The position numbers and the translations under genes were made by a program. A stretch of 24,359 bases of DNA, taken from positions 1 through 24,359 of the forward strand of contig CAYRWQ010000011.1 of assembly GCA_964428075.1 (NCBI GenBank). The letters are read 5' to 3'. The notes beneath the pieces were generated by a model. The model was not told the DNA's origin. It searched no databases and saw only the letters and a list, made by a program, of their open reading frames with translations. Below are positions 1 through 7,726 of the stretch, piece by piece (within the stretch, counting starts at the first letter, position 1; each line of letters starts with the position of its first letter). The stretch comes from JAGOSP01 sp964428075 (GTDB lineage: Bacteria > Patescibacteriota > Minisyncoccia > Moranbacterales > UBA1568).

Positions 1-58
1 ACAGTGTTACCCCAGAGCATACCAACTGTCACCCCTATCTGTTAACTGTACAAATACA

Positions 59-87
59 TTGACTAAAAACAAGAAAACAGGTATATT
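59..87 (+). promoter_or_regulatory. Sigma-70-type promoter of typA
   Basis: A TTGACT -35 box (59-64) and a TATATT -10 box (82-87) are separated by exactly 17 bases. A transcript would start near 94, leaving a leader of about 75 bases before the typA ATG at 171. The first 58 bases of the window hold no gene that I can see. Confidence 0.7.
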
Positions 88-100
88 TATTTTTGGTGGA

Positions 101-124
101 GAGAGCGGTGACGCCTCTTTTTTT
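101..124 (+). terminator. Leader hairpin with T-run (possible attenuator of typA)
   Basis: AGAGCG (102-107) pairs with CGCCTCT (112-118) with one bulged C, closing a GTGA tetraloop of the GNRA type. Seven T follow (118-124). It lies between the typA promoter and the start codon, so it would act early in the leader. It could instead be the terminator of a gene upstream of the window. The stem is only six pairs, so the call is tentative. Confidence 0.35.
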
Positions 125-170
125 GACCTCGATACGTCTGCGGTGATCATGTCCATTACAGGAAACATTT

Positions 171-1967
171 ATGGAAATACGTAATATCGCTATTATCGCC
201 CATGTCGACCATGGCAAGACCACGCTGACCGATGCGCTCATGCGCGAGACTGGAATGGTATCTGGAGACGGTGTCTCAATGGATTCCAATGCACTGGAGC
301 GCGAGCGAGGTATCACTATTTACGCGAAGAATGGGTCGATTTTTTATAAAGACACGAAGATTAATATCGTGGATACGCCCGGGCACGCTGATTTTGGCTC
401 GGAGGTCGAACGGGTGTTGCGTTCCATTGATGATGTTCTCTTGGTGGTGGATGCGCAGGAGGGTCCAATGCCACAGACACGTTTCGTTTTGAAAAAATCT
501 CTTGAGCTTGGTTTGCGCCCAATCGTGGTGCTCAACAAAATTGACAAGCCAGCCGCTCGTCCGGCAGAGGTGCTGGAAATGGTGTATGAGCTCTTTTTAG
601 ACCTTGGCGCGACCGACGATCAACTTGAGTTTCCTGTGGTATATGCGGTCGGACGCGATGGAGTGGCGATGCATCATCTTGATGATGAGCGGAAAAACCT
701 AGAACCGCTTCTTGACACAATTTTGAAGAATGTACCACCAGCTTGCGATGACATCAGGAGCGTTTCCGGAGCGTTTCGCGCCCAACCATTTAATTTGGGA
801 TATGATAATTTTGTTGGACGCTTGGCGATAGCGCGGATGTATGAGGGGGTATTGCACGTGAATGACCCGGTGTGCGTGAAGAAAGCTACGGGGCAGTGTG
901 ATGCGGGACGAGTAGCCAAGCTCTTTACTTTTCGCGGCATGGAACGTGTTGAAACGAATCAGGTCGAGGCAGGTGATATCGTCATGATCGCTGGATTACC
1001 GACGGTAGAGATAGGAGACACATTGTCTGTTTCATCGGAACAGGAAAGTTTGCCGGTTATTGCGATTGATGAACCGACTATTTCGTTGAATTTTATCGTG
1101 AATGATTCGCCTTTTGCTGGACGCGAGGGAAAGTTTGTTACGAACAAGCAACTTCGTGAGCGTCTTGCGAAGGAGCTTGAAATCAACGTTGGTCTCAAGA
1201 TTGATTTTGGTGATGGAACCTATAAAGTGTATGGTCGAGGAGAACTGCATATTGCTATTCTACTTGAAAACATGCGTCGCGAAGGTTTTGAAATGCAAGT
1301 CTCTCAACCACAGGTCATCATTAAGGAAATTGCCGGAGTACGCTCTGAGCCGTATGAAGAAGTGACTGTAGAGTGTCCGCTTTCGGTGACAGGAGTCGTG
1401 ATAGAGAAGCTTGGCAAGCGCAAGGGCGTTATGACGGAAATCAAGGCGGGATCAGCAGGCTATCAGCGTTTGATTTTTGAGGTGCCAACGCGCGGTTTGC
1501 TTGGATACCGGAATGAGTTCACCATTGATACGAAGGGTGAGGGCACTCTGTATTCACGGGTTATTGGTTTTCGGCCATATGTTGGGACGATTAGACGACG
1601 CGATGTTGGATCGATGATTTCTATGGCGACCGGGAAGGCACTTGGATTTTCATTGAATAATCTTCAGACACGCGGGACTCTGTATATCGGTGCTGGGAGT
1701 GAGGTGTATGAGGGGATGGTATTGGGGAATGCGATCAAGGGTGTCGATATGACGGTCAATCCGATCAAGGGAAAACAACTGACCAATATGCGATCTTCTG
1801 GAACCGATGAGGCCATTCATTTGACCCCGCCCTGGGAACTTTCTATTGAGCGCGGGCTTGAGGTGATGAATGAGGACGAGTATCTTGAGGTCACTCCGCT
1901 TTCGGTACGTTTACGCAAACAGCTTCTCACCGAGACGGATCGAGTACGTTCGGTACGGAAATCATAG
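171..1967 (+). CDS. typA: Translational GTPase TypA/BipA
   Basis: This is a ribosome-associated GTPase of the EF-G/LepA superfamily, involved in stress adaptation and ribosome assembly. The 598 aa are close to the usual size of about 605. Visible motifs are G1 AHVDHGKT (10-17), G2 RGITI (46-50), G3 DTPGH (68-72) and G4 NKID (122-125), followed by EF-Tu domain II, EF-G-like domains III and V and the TypA-specific C-terminal domain. At the G5 position the usual YASA reads YAVG (158-161), so the switch-proximal Ser-Ala is absent. The ATG at 171 begins exactly at the conserved N-terminus; only a weak AGGAAA precedes it. It is a single-gene unit with a promoter at 59-87 and a terminator at 1987-2022. 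Confidence 0.97.
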   Translation: MEIRNIAIIAHVDHGKTTLTDALMRETGMVSGDGVSMDSNALERERGITIYAKNGSIFYKDTKINIVDTPGHADFGSEVERVLRSIDDVLLVVDAQEGPMPQTRFVLKKSLELGLRPIVVLNKIDKPAARPAEVLEMVYELFLDLGATDDQLEFPVVYAVGRDGVAMHHLDDERKNLEPLLDTILKNVPPACDDIRSVSGAFRAQPFNLGYDNFVGRLAIARMYEGVLHVNDPVCVKKATGQCDAGRVAKLFTFRGMERVETNQVEAGDIVMIAGLPTVEIGDTLSVSSEQESLPVIAIDEPTISLNFIVNDSPFAGREGKFVTNKQLRERLAKELEINVGLKIDFGDGTYKVYGRGELHIAILLENMRREGFEMQVSQPQVIIKEIAGVRSEPYEEVTVECPLSVTGVVIEKLGKRKGVMTEIKAGSAGYQRLIFEVPTRGLLGYRNEFTIDTKGEGTLYSRVIGFRPYVGTIRRRDVGSMISMATGKALGFSLNNLQTRGTLYIGAGSEVYEGMVLGNAIKGVDMTVNPIKGKQLTNMRSSGTDEAIHLTPPWELSIERGLEVMNEDEYLEVTPLSVRLRKQLLTETDRVRSVRKS

Positions 1968-1986
1968 GTCTGGATTTCAAACAGAG

Positions 1987-2022
1987 AATCGGTACTTCCT
2001 GCGGAGTAGGTACCGATTTTTT
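1987..2022 (+). terminator. Rho-independent terminator of typA
   Basis: AATCGGTAC (1987-1995) is perfectly complementary to GTACCGATT (2010-2018). Part of the interior also pairs around a GCGG loop, and a run of six T (2017-2022) follows. It lies 20 bases after the typA stop. Confidence 0.9.
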
Positions 2023-2057
2023 CGTTTCCTTATCTTTTTGGATTCTCCGAAAACATG

Positions 2058-2063
2058 TATACT
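2058..2063 (+). promoter_or_regulatory. Probable -10 box of the dsbA-like gene
   Basis: TATACT at 2058-2063 lies 34 bases before the preferred ATG at 2098. No good -35 box is visible at 17 bases; the nearest match is a TTGGAT at 2038-2043 with a short spacer. Initiation near 2070 would leave too little leader for the ATG at 2077, which supports the start at 2098. Confidence 0.4.
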
Positions 2064-2097
2064 ATCGGTGTAATCAATGATAATGGGAGAATACAGT

Positions 2098-2940
2098 ATG
2101 GAAAGAGACAAGTGGGAAGATATAGAAGAAGTGATTGAGTCAAAGTCAGCGAGCGGGGATGCCTTGACGATTGCAGGCGCGGTGCTTGCGGGGTGTTTGG
2201 TGATTGCCGGTACGATTGCGTATGTTTCTTCGAGAGGCATTAATATGACTGGTCAAGGAGGGACTTCGGCGACTACTGCAGATCAGACTGCCCAACAGCC
2301 TGAGGACGTCAAGGTGACACAAGATCAGATTAAGGCCTTGTTCACCGATAAAAATATCATGTTTGGGAAGAAGGACAGTAAGGTCTTGTTCGTTGAGTTT
2401 AGTGATCCAAGTTGCCCATTTTGTCATGTAGCAGCCGGGATGAATCCGGAATTGAACAAACAGGCCGGAGCGCAATTCGTGATGGAAAAGGATGGTGGAT
2501 CATATGTGCCGCCAGTACCTGAAATGAAGAAGCTGGTTGATTCGGGTAAAGCGGCTTTCGTGTGGTTGTATGCGAATGGGCATGGTAGTGGTGAACTCGG
2601 AACTTTGGCACTGTATTGCGCCAAGGAGAAAGGAAAATTCTGGGAGGTTCATGATCTCCTTATGTCAGCTGAGGGATATGAGATCATGAATACTCAGGTG
2701 AAAAATGATGTGGCGAAGGCCGGAGACATGGCAGATTTCCTGAAGAGTGTGGTCAAGAAAGACGTGATGCAGGCTTGTCTTGCTAGTGGCAAGTATACTG
2801 ATCGATTGAAGAGCGATATGGCGTTGGCTCAACAGCTTGGTTTCCGTGGGACACCGAACTTTTTCGTGAACACGAAAAGTTTCGCTGGAGCGTACAGCTA
2901 TAAGGATATGGCATCAACTGTTGAGGCTGACATGAAGTAG
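2098..2940 (+). CDS. Membrane-anchored DsbA-like thiol-disulfide oxidoreductase
   Basis: This thioredoxin-fold protein of the DsbA/BdbD type probably oxidises cysteines in exported proteins. The 280 aa contain a charged N-terminus, one uncleaved membrane segment (about residues 22-46), a Ser/Thr/Gln linker, and a thioredoxin domain with an inserted helical part. The redox motif is CPFC (106-109) and the cis-proline is in GTPNFF (P253). The ATG at 2098 was chosen because GGGAGA (2085-2090) lies seven bases upstream; an in-frame ATG at 2077 would add seven residues with no ribosome site. It stands alone between two terminators. A plausible substrate in this window is the 22-cysteine secreted protein at 15667-18351; that link is inference. 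Confidence 0.9.
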   Translation: MERDKWEDIEEVIESKSASGDALTIAGAVLAGCLVIAGTIAYVSSRGINMTGQGGTSATTADQTAQQPEDVKVTQDQIKALFTDKNIMFGKKDSKVLFVEFSDPSCPFCHVAAGMNPELNKQAGAQFVMEKDGGSYVPPVPEMKKLVDSGKAAFVWLYANGHGSGELGTLALYCAKEKGKFWEVHDLLMSAEGYEIMNTQVKNDVAKAGDMADFLKSVVKKDVMQACLASGKYTDRLKSDMALAQQLGFRGTPNFFVNTKSFAGAYSYKDMASTVEADMK

Positions 2941-2973
2941 TACATGTGAACAGTTGACGAAACGAGGAATGTG

Positions 2974-3009
2974 AAACCCATTCCGACCAGTGTGTCGGAA
3001 TGGGTTTTT
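2974..3009 (+). terminator. Rho-independent terminator of the dsbA-like gene
   Basis: There is a perfect 14-bp stem (2974-2987 with 2994-3007) around a six-base loop, ending in a T-run to 3009. Read on the other strand it has only three T, so it probably serves mainly the + strand, although the convergent glycosyltransferase gene ends at 3084. Confidence 0.93.
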
Positions 3010-3083
3010 CGATTCATGTGTTGTTCGTCTTGATTTCCAGTTGGGAAGAGTGATCCGTTGGCGCATGAGTCTGCGCGGGCCCG

Positions 3084-4919
3084 TTATTGAACTTTGAAAA
3101 CCCTGATAGCATTCCCCGGCTTTCCATTAATTTGTAGTTCCCATTCGGGGTCGTTGCGTTCGTAGTAGGAGGCAGCCTGTAGTCCCGAGCGGCGTTCCCA
3201 GAGATCGGTACGAGAGAGAAAGCGGATACCACCTCGACGGGTCAATATGAAGTACTGAGGCACCACGGTTGTCCGATCGAAATTGTAGGCAGTGAGACAC
3301 TTTCCGACGAAGAACTCACATACTCCATAGTAGTCTGACCAGACCGTGATTTCTGTGGCTTGGGGGAGGCTATTGAGATATGCCGCTGCAGCATAACCAC
3401 CTTGTCCCCAAGCGTCACTGATCAGCGATGATTGCGGGAGAATGGGGTTGGCATAATTGAGAAAATAAGGACGGGAGATGAGGAGAGGGTGAAGCGAGAT
3501 GAGTAAACAGCACCCGAGAAACATGACAGTGACTTGCGGGAAGCCAGGGAACCTCTGGGAATAATGCGTGATAAAATGATCAAGTCCGATAGCAGCAATG
3601 ATGGCAACGAATGGGTACAGGAGGACGAGATAGCGCGGTGTTGCGAGAGTATTTCCGAAGATGAGCGTGAGTATATAGAGGAATATGATGAGTGAGAATA
3701 AGGTGATCTCAAAGCGGTATGCAGCCGATCGTTTTGTGGTGGTGAGTATCCAGGCTGTGCACAGTCCAATCAATGTCAAGGGTGTGAGTGTGAATATAAG
3801 AGGATTCCATTCCAGTATGAGTCGCTCCCAAAAATGGGGGAGAGTGGTGTAGTAGCGTGCATTAGTGATGTCTTTGACGTCGAAAGGAATCTTACTGAAA
3901 ATATCCCAGTCTGGCAGAAAAAATCGTGAGAAAATAAGTACGCATGTTAGGAGAAGGAGTGGCAACGGAGAGAGGTACCAGACAAGATGCTTGTTCCAGT
4001 GTCGTTTTATCAGACAGAACATCCGGCTTCTATTCAAGAGGATATCACTGAGAACAAATAGGAATATCCCACCAGCTAGGGTGATGGGCAACAGGGTGAA
4101 GTTCGGGAAACCGGATGCGATTGTTTTGATAATGCTGGCAGGACGCATCATCGTGATAGGGACGAACAATGCAAACATAATTACGGCTCCAATCGGGAGG
4201 AGGAACCAGGCGAGGAGGTGTTTTCGGAGATGGGTGGGCAGTCTTGATTCATTGGGTTCGTCTTTTTCAAAGAGGAAGAAGAGGAGGAGTGCGAGTAAAG
4301 AAAATGGCAGTAGGGTGAGAGTGGCATATTTTGTCAGTAGTGTGCTTCCGAGGGCGATGGACGCGAAGAGAAGGTATTTTCTTTCTTCGGTTTTGAGCCA
4401 AGCGAGATAGGAAGAGAGCGTGAGTGCGCCTGTAGACCAGAGCAGTGCGTCTGGATTGGAAATTTGTGATATGCCAAGGAGAATGGGCGAGGTTGCTGTC
4501 AGTATGGTTGCGAGGAGGGCGATGCGTTCACTGACGAAGCGGCGAAGAGTGAGACAGAGAGCGATAAGCAGGAGGGCATTGGTGAAGATGAGAGGAAGAC
4601 GGAAGGCGCGAAGTAGGGCCTCCGATTGTTCTGTTTTACAGAGAATGATTTTGTTTGGTTGTTCCTCGCAGTGTTTGTTGGGGTGTTCAAAAAAGAGTAA
4701 TGCTGGTCCAGAAACGACGGCTAGGCTGATACCAGGCTTGTCGTTGATGAGTGTTTTTTTCCATTTTTTCTGATGCCATGCTTGAAAATAGGCTGGTATA
4801 CGTTCATATATCCAGTAGTGTTCGTCGGCTGTGATAAATTGCCCGATATGGAATGTGCCAAAACCGATATAGACTGATATGATGAGTGCGAGGGCATATC
4901 GGAAGATCGTGGGGGACAT
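3084..4919 (-). CDS. GT39/PMT-like polytopic membrane glycosyltransferase
   Basis: This 611-aa integral membrane protein has about ten or more hydrophobic segments. It resembles GT-C glycosyltransferases (ArnT/PMT, GT39/GT83), which move a sugar from a polyprenyl-phosphate donor to a lipid or protein outside the membrane. The first membrane helix is followed by TADEHYW (D32, E33), the acidic pair expected in the first external loop. The C-terminus is a small soluble domain. The reading frame stays open to 5120, but the extra 67 codons run inside the recombinase gene, so the ATG at 4919 is preferred; it precedes the first hydrophobic helix. It starts 40 bases after the recombinase stop on the same strand and may be cotranscribed. 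Acceptor and donor are unknown. Confidence 0.8.
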   Translation of the reverse strand: MSPTIFRYALALIISVYIGFGTFHIGQFITADEHYWIYERIPAYFQAWHQKKWKKTLINDKPGISLAVVSGPALLFFEHPNKHCEEQPNKIILCKTEQSEALLRAFRLPLIFTNALLLIALCLTLRRFVSERIALLATILTATSPILLGISQISNPDALLWSTGALTLSSYLAWLKTEERKYLLFASIALGSTLLTKYATLTLLPFSLLALLLFFLFEKDEPNESRLPTHLRKHLLAWFLLPIGAVIMFALFVPITMMRPASIIKTIASGFPNFTLLPITLAGGIFLFVLSDILLNRSRMFCLIKRHWNKHLVWYLSPLPLLLLTCVLIFSRFFLPDWDIFSKIPFDVKDITNARYYTTLPHFWERLILEWNPLIFTLTPLTLIGLCTAWILTTTKRSAAYRFEITLFSLIIFLYILTLIFGNTLATPRYLVLLYPFVAIIAAIGLDHFITHYSQRFPGFPQVTVMFLGCCLLISLHPLLISRPYFLNYANPILPQSSLISDAWGQGGYAAAAYLNSLPQATEITVWSDYYGVCEFFVGKCLTAYNFDRTTVVPQYFILTRRGGIRFLSRTDLWERRSGLQAASYYERNDPEWELQINGKPGNAIRVFKVQ

Positions 4920-4959
4920 AGATTTGAGTTTCAAGAGGATGGGTATCGATGGCTGAACA

Positions 4960-6003
4960 TCAGGTATTGAGAGGTCGAGGAGGCAGACTTTTCTTTCGTC
5001 GTTTGTCGTGGAAGGTTTGGTATACCTCTTTGAGATGTTCGTTGGTGACATGCGTATAGATCTGGGTCGTGATAATGGAAGTATGTCCGAGCATGGTCTG
5101 AACGCTGCGGATATCGGCACCGTTCATGAGCAGATCGGTCGCAAAGCTGTGGCGCAGAGTGTGCGGATGGACATTCTTGGTAATTCCGGCCTTCAGAGCG
5201 TAGTATTTTACAATGCGTTGGACGCTGCGTGGGGTGAGTCGGAGACTGTCTCGTTTGGTCTCCTGGGTTGATTCTGAATGTTGGTGAGGTAGAGCGACAA
5301 AAAGAGCAGGATCTGTATCGGCGCGTTTATTCAAGTATCGTTCTAGGGTATTGCGCGCGACAGGAGACAAGAAAACGATGCGGAGTGTTCCTCCTTTACC
5401 ATGTACGGAGAATTCTTCCTTGTCGAGATTGACGTGTTGTCGATCCAGGGCGGTGAGTTCAGAGACGCGGAGTCCCGACGAGAAGAATAATTCGAGTATG
5501 GCTCTGGCACGAAGGGAACGTTCGGTTGATCCGGCAGTGGCGAATATGATGCGTTCTATCTCATCTGGTTCGAGAAATTCTACTTGTTGCATTGGGGTGC
5601 GACCCAATTCGATCTTTTCCGAAGCGAGTGTAGTGATATCCTGTTTGGCGAGAAATTTGAGAAAGGAACGCAGGATAACAGCGTGGTGGTTTTGGGTGTT
5701 CTTTTTGATGTTACCCCCTTGTTTTGTTTGGCGCCGGTTGAGTGCGATCCGGTATTCGCGGACGATATCGAGTGTGATATCCTCTGGTTTCACAAGACGG
5801 GTGATCTTGATAAATTGCGCTAAACAGTGGTCATAGTTTTCAATCGTTCGAAGCGAGCGACCCATTTCGACTTCGAGGTGGTCGAGAAACTGTTTGACAT
5901 GTGCTTCGAGTGGGGTGGTTGGGTTTCGGAAGTGCATATTTTTGATACCGGAAGGAGTGAAATCGGAACGGTTCACAGAAATTATCATAACATTATGCGA
6001 CAC
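4960..6003 (-). CDS. Tyrosine recombinase, XerC/XerD type
   Basis: This site-specific recombinase probably resolves chromosome dimers. An N-terminal SAM-like core-binding domain (about 30-125) is followed by the catalytic domain. All the expected residues are present: R179 in GLRVSEL, K203 in GKGG, H281 and R284 in HTLRHSF, H307 in GHTS, and nucleophile Y316 in IYTH. The frame opens with a GTG at 6003. Internal ATGs at 5988 and 5937 are equally plausible, and the one at 5937 (MHFRNP) gives the usual Xer length; no start has a good ribosome site. No phage or integron genes lie nearby, so a housekeeping Xer is more likely than an integrase. It is divergent from the LysM-CHAP gene. Confidence 0.93.
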   Translation of the reverse strand: MSHNVMIISVNRSDFTPSGIKNMHFRNPTTPLEAHVKQFLDHLEVEMGRSLRTIENYDHCLAQFIKITRLVKPEDITLDIVREYRIALNRRQTKQGGNIKKNTQNHHAVILRSFLKFLAKQDITTLASEKIELGRTPMQQVEFLEPDEIERIIFATAGSTERSLRARAILELFFSSGLRVSELTALDRQHVNLDKEEFSVHGKGGTLRIVFLSPVARNTLERYLNKRADTDPALFVALPHQHSESTQETKRDSLRLTPRSVQRIVKYYALKAGITKNVHPHTLRHSFATDLLMNGADIRSVQTMLGHTSIITTQIYTHVTNEHLKEVYQTFHDKRRKKSLPPRPLNT

Positions 6004-6090
6004 TTGTGGACAGGGTGGTTGTAGGCACTTCCTCTGGGCAAAAAGTTATCATTTGGAATAGAAAAAGGCCTAAATAAAAACATTTTTTTA

Positions 6091-6119
6091 TTGACGTGAG
6101 TCACGAAATACGTTAGAAT
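6091..6119 (+). promoter_or_regulatory. Sigma-70-type promoter with a palindrome in its spacer
   Basis: TTGACG (6091-6096) and TAGAAT (6114-6119) are spaced by 17 bases. The palindrome CGTGA-G-TCACG (6095-6105) overlaps the end of the -35 box and fills half the spacer, a position where a bound repressor would block RNA polymerase. The promoter reads into the LysM-CHAP gene and perhaps the whole secretion-like cluster. Confidence 0.7.
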
Positions 6120-6247
6120 CATGGGTGTAATTCCTAGGGAAATATGTCCTATGTTTTCCAGTAGCGCATCGGCGCAGTTGGTTGACTCGGACTGTTTCTA
6201 GAGAAAGGAAGACGAATATTCGTTTCCCGATACGTTTCAAGAAGGGT

Positions 6248-7480
6248 ATGCAGCGTGCCCACGCGGGGTGGAGATGGGTTGCACAGCGGTACAAGAAAGT
6301 GATCTTTCGTGATGTGTTGGCATATCTTCATACAGAAATCCACCACTGGCAATCCAAAGCACTGATTTTCATTAAAGAAGCATCCGGATATCGCGTGGTG
6401 TATTGGTTTCGTAAGTACGCTGCTTTTTCAGTGGTGACTTTTAGTTCGTTGTTTGTATCAGCCACAAACTTCTCGTACGGCAAAGATGTGCTCCCTTTTG
6501 GAGATACTGAAGGTACGCAAGTAGCCACGACAGAAGCAGCCTTTCGCGTCGCTGCGCAGGCTGGTAAGAAGGAGAATCTTTCGTTGGTTCCTTTGGTGGC
6601 AGTGAACTTGAATGTTGACTTGGAACAGAAAGATGAAGCATCGTTGTTCGATATTGACGGTGTTGCTCTGCAGAATCAGATCGTACTTTCTTCTCAGACG
6701 GGAGGATTTTCTGCCATGGCGAAGGATCCGGAAGAGGATGGTGGAGTAAAAATTTATACGGTAGCCAACGGCGATACCGTGAGCGGTATTGCGGCACGGT
6801 ATCATATCACGCCGAATACCATTCTCTGGGCTAATGACCTCGATAACCCAGATCAGATCAAGCCGGGTGATCAAATTTTTATCTTACCGGTGTCGGGTCT
6901 ATCGCACGTGGTCGCAGCAGGCGATACGCTCGATGCCATTGCGACGAAATACAAGTCAGACAGGGAAAAGATTATCGCTTTCAATAGTTTACCGGCTAAT
7001 GGTGAGGTGGCTGTCGGGGATTCCATCATTATTCCGGACGGAGAGAAGCTTGTCCCTGCACGTACGGATTCCTCGTCGCAAAGCGGTCTCTCTCGTCGTC
7101 AGTATGCGACATTGGGTGGTGGAGCTGCTACGGATATCTCTGGTTATCGCAAGCTCGATGGACGGGCTGGAACAGGACATCGATTTCCATATGGATGGTG
7201 TACGTGGTATGTGTCTCAGAAACGCTATGTACCTTGGAGTGGGAATGCGGGAACATGGTTGTATAATGCCAAATCGCTTGGTTATCGGACGGGGCGGCGA
7301 CCGGAGGCGGGAGCGATCATGGTCACAACCGAAAATCGTTATTATGGGCATGTTGCGCTGGTAGAGAAAGTGCATGGTGATACCTTCACCGTGAGCGAGA
7401 TGAATTATACCGGATGGGGCAAGGTGAATCGGCGGGTAGTTTCCGCTTCGAGCCGAGCGATCAAGGGATTCATTTATTGA
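6248..7480 (+). CDS. LysM-CHAP peptidoglycan hydrolase
   Basis: This 410-aa cell-wall enzyme probably cuts the peptide or amide bonds of peptidoglycan to make room for the secretion-like apparatus encoded after it. A basic N-terminus is followed by one membrane segment (about residues 57-75) and a linker. Two LysM wall-binding repeats follow (about 168-213 and 219-263), then a C-terminal CHAP domain with catalytic C318 in GWCTWY, H368 in GHVAL, and E384/N386. The frame is open from a TTG at 6182. The ATG at 6248 is preferred because the added segment is basic, contains a 12-bp palindrome (6212-6223) and has no ribosome site. The short gap before this ATG makes its own AGAAGG poorly placed, so the start stays uncertain. 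Confidence 0.88.
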   Translation: MQRAHAGWRWVAQRYKKVIFRDVLAYLHTEIHHWQSKALIFIKEASGYRVVYWFRKYAAFSVVTFSSLFVSATNFSYGKDVLPFGDTEGTQVATTEAAFRVAAQAGKKENLSLVPLVAVNLNVDLEQKDEASLFDIDGVALQNQIVLSSQTGGFSAMAKDPEEDGGVKIYTVANGDTVSGIAARYHITPNTILWANDLDNPDQIKPGDQIFILPVSGLSHVVAAGDTLDAIATKYKSDREKIIAFNSLPANGEVAVGDSIIIPDGEKLVPARTDSSSQSGLSRRQYATLGGGAATDISGYRKLDGRAGTGHRFPYGWCTWYVSQKRYVPWSGNAGTWLYNAKSLGYRTGRRPEAGAIMVTTENRYYGHVALVEKVHGDTFTVSEMNYTGWGKVNRRVVSASSRAIKGFIY

Positions 7481-7726
7481 TTCATGGTTCTTCCTACTCC
7501 CTGTATCATGAGGATATCGGGTTGTTTATGTGTGGAATGTCGTGTTGTTTGATGCGGTCTTTTCGTATCTCGACGGGACATCGATGAGGGGGGGCTGTTT
7601 GCCTGTGCTCGGTCGTGTGTTGTGTGAAGCACGGATGTGTTTCTTTTTGAAGAGGAATATTTTTCAGGCGACAACAATCTCTTCTTTTTTTGTGAACTTG
7701 GCGGTATACTGGTAGGGAGATTGTCT

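Noticed and set aside
5975..6005. A dif-like site at the start of the recombinase gene (CGCATAA and TTATGATAA half-sites on the minus strand)
   Set aside because: The half-sites are separated by two bases where six are needed for XerCD sites, and the stretch overlaps possible coding sequence.
6160..6210. A tRNA-like stretch (GGCGCAGTTGGTTGACTC resembles a D-arm)
   Set aside because: No acceptor stem, anticodon arm or TTCGA arm can be fitted around it.
7705..7710. TATACT as the promoter of the VirB6-like gene
   Set aside because: A start near 7717 would remove part of the ribosome site at 7714-7719, and there is no -35 box at the right distance.
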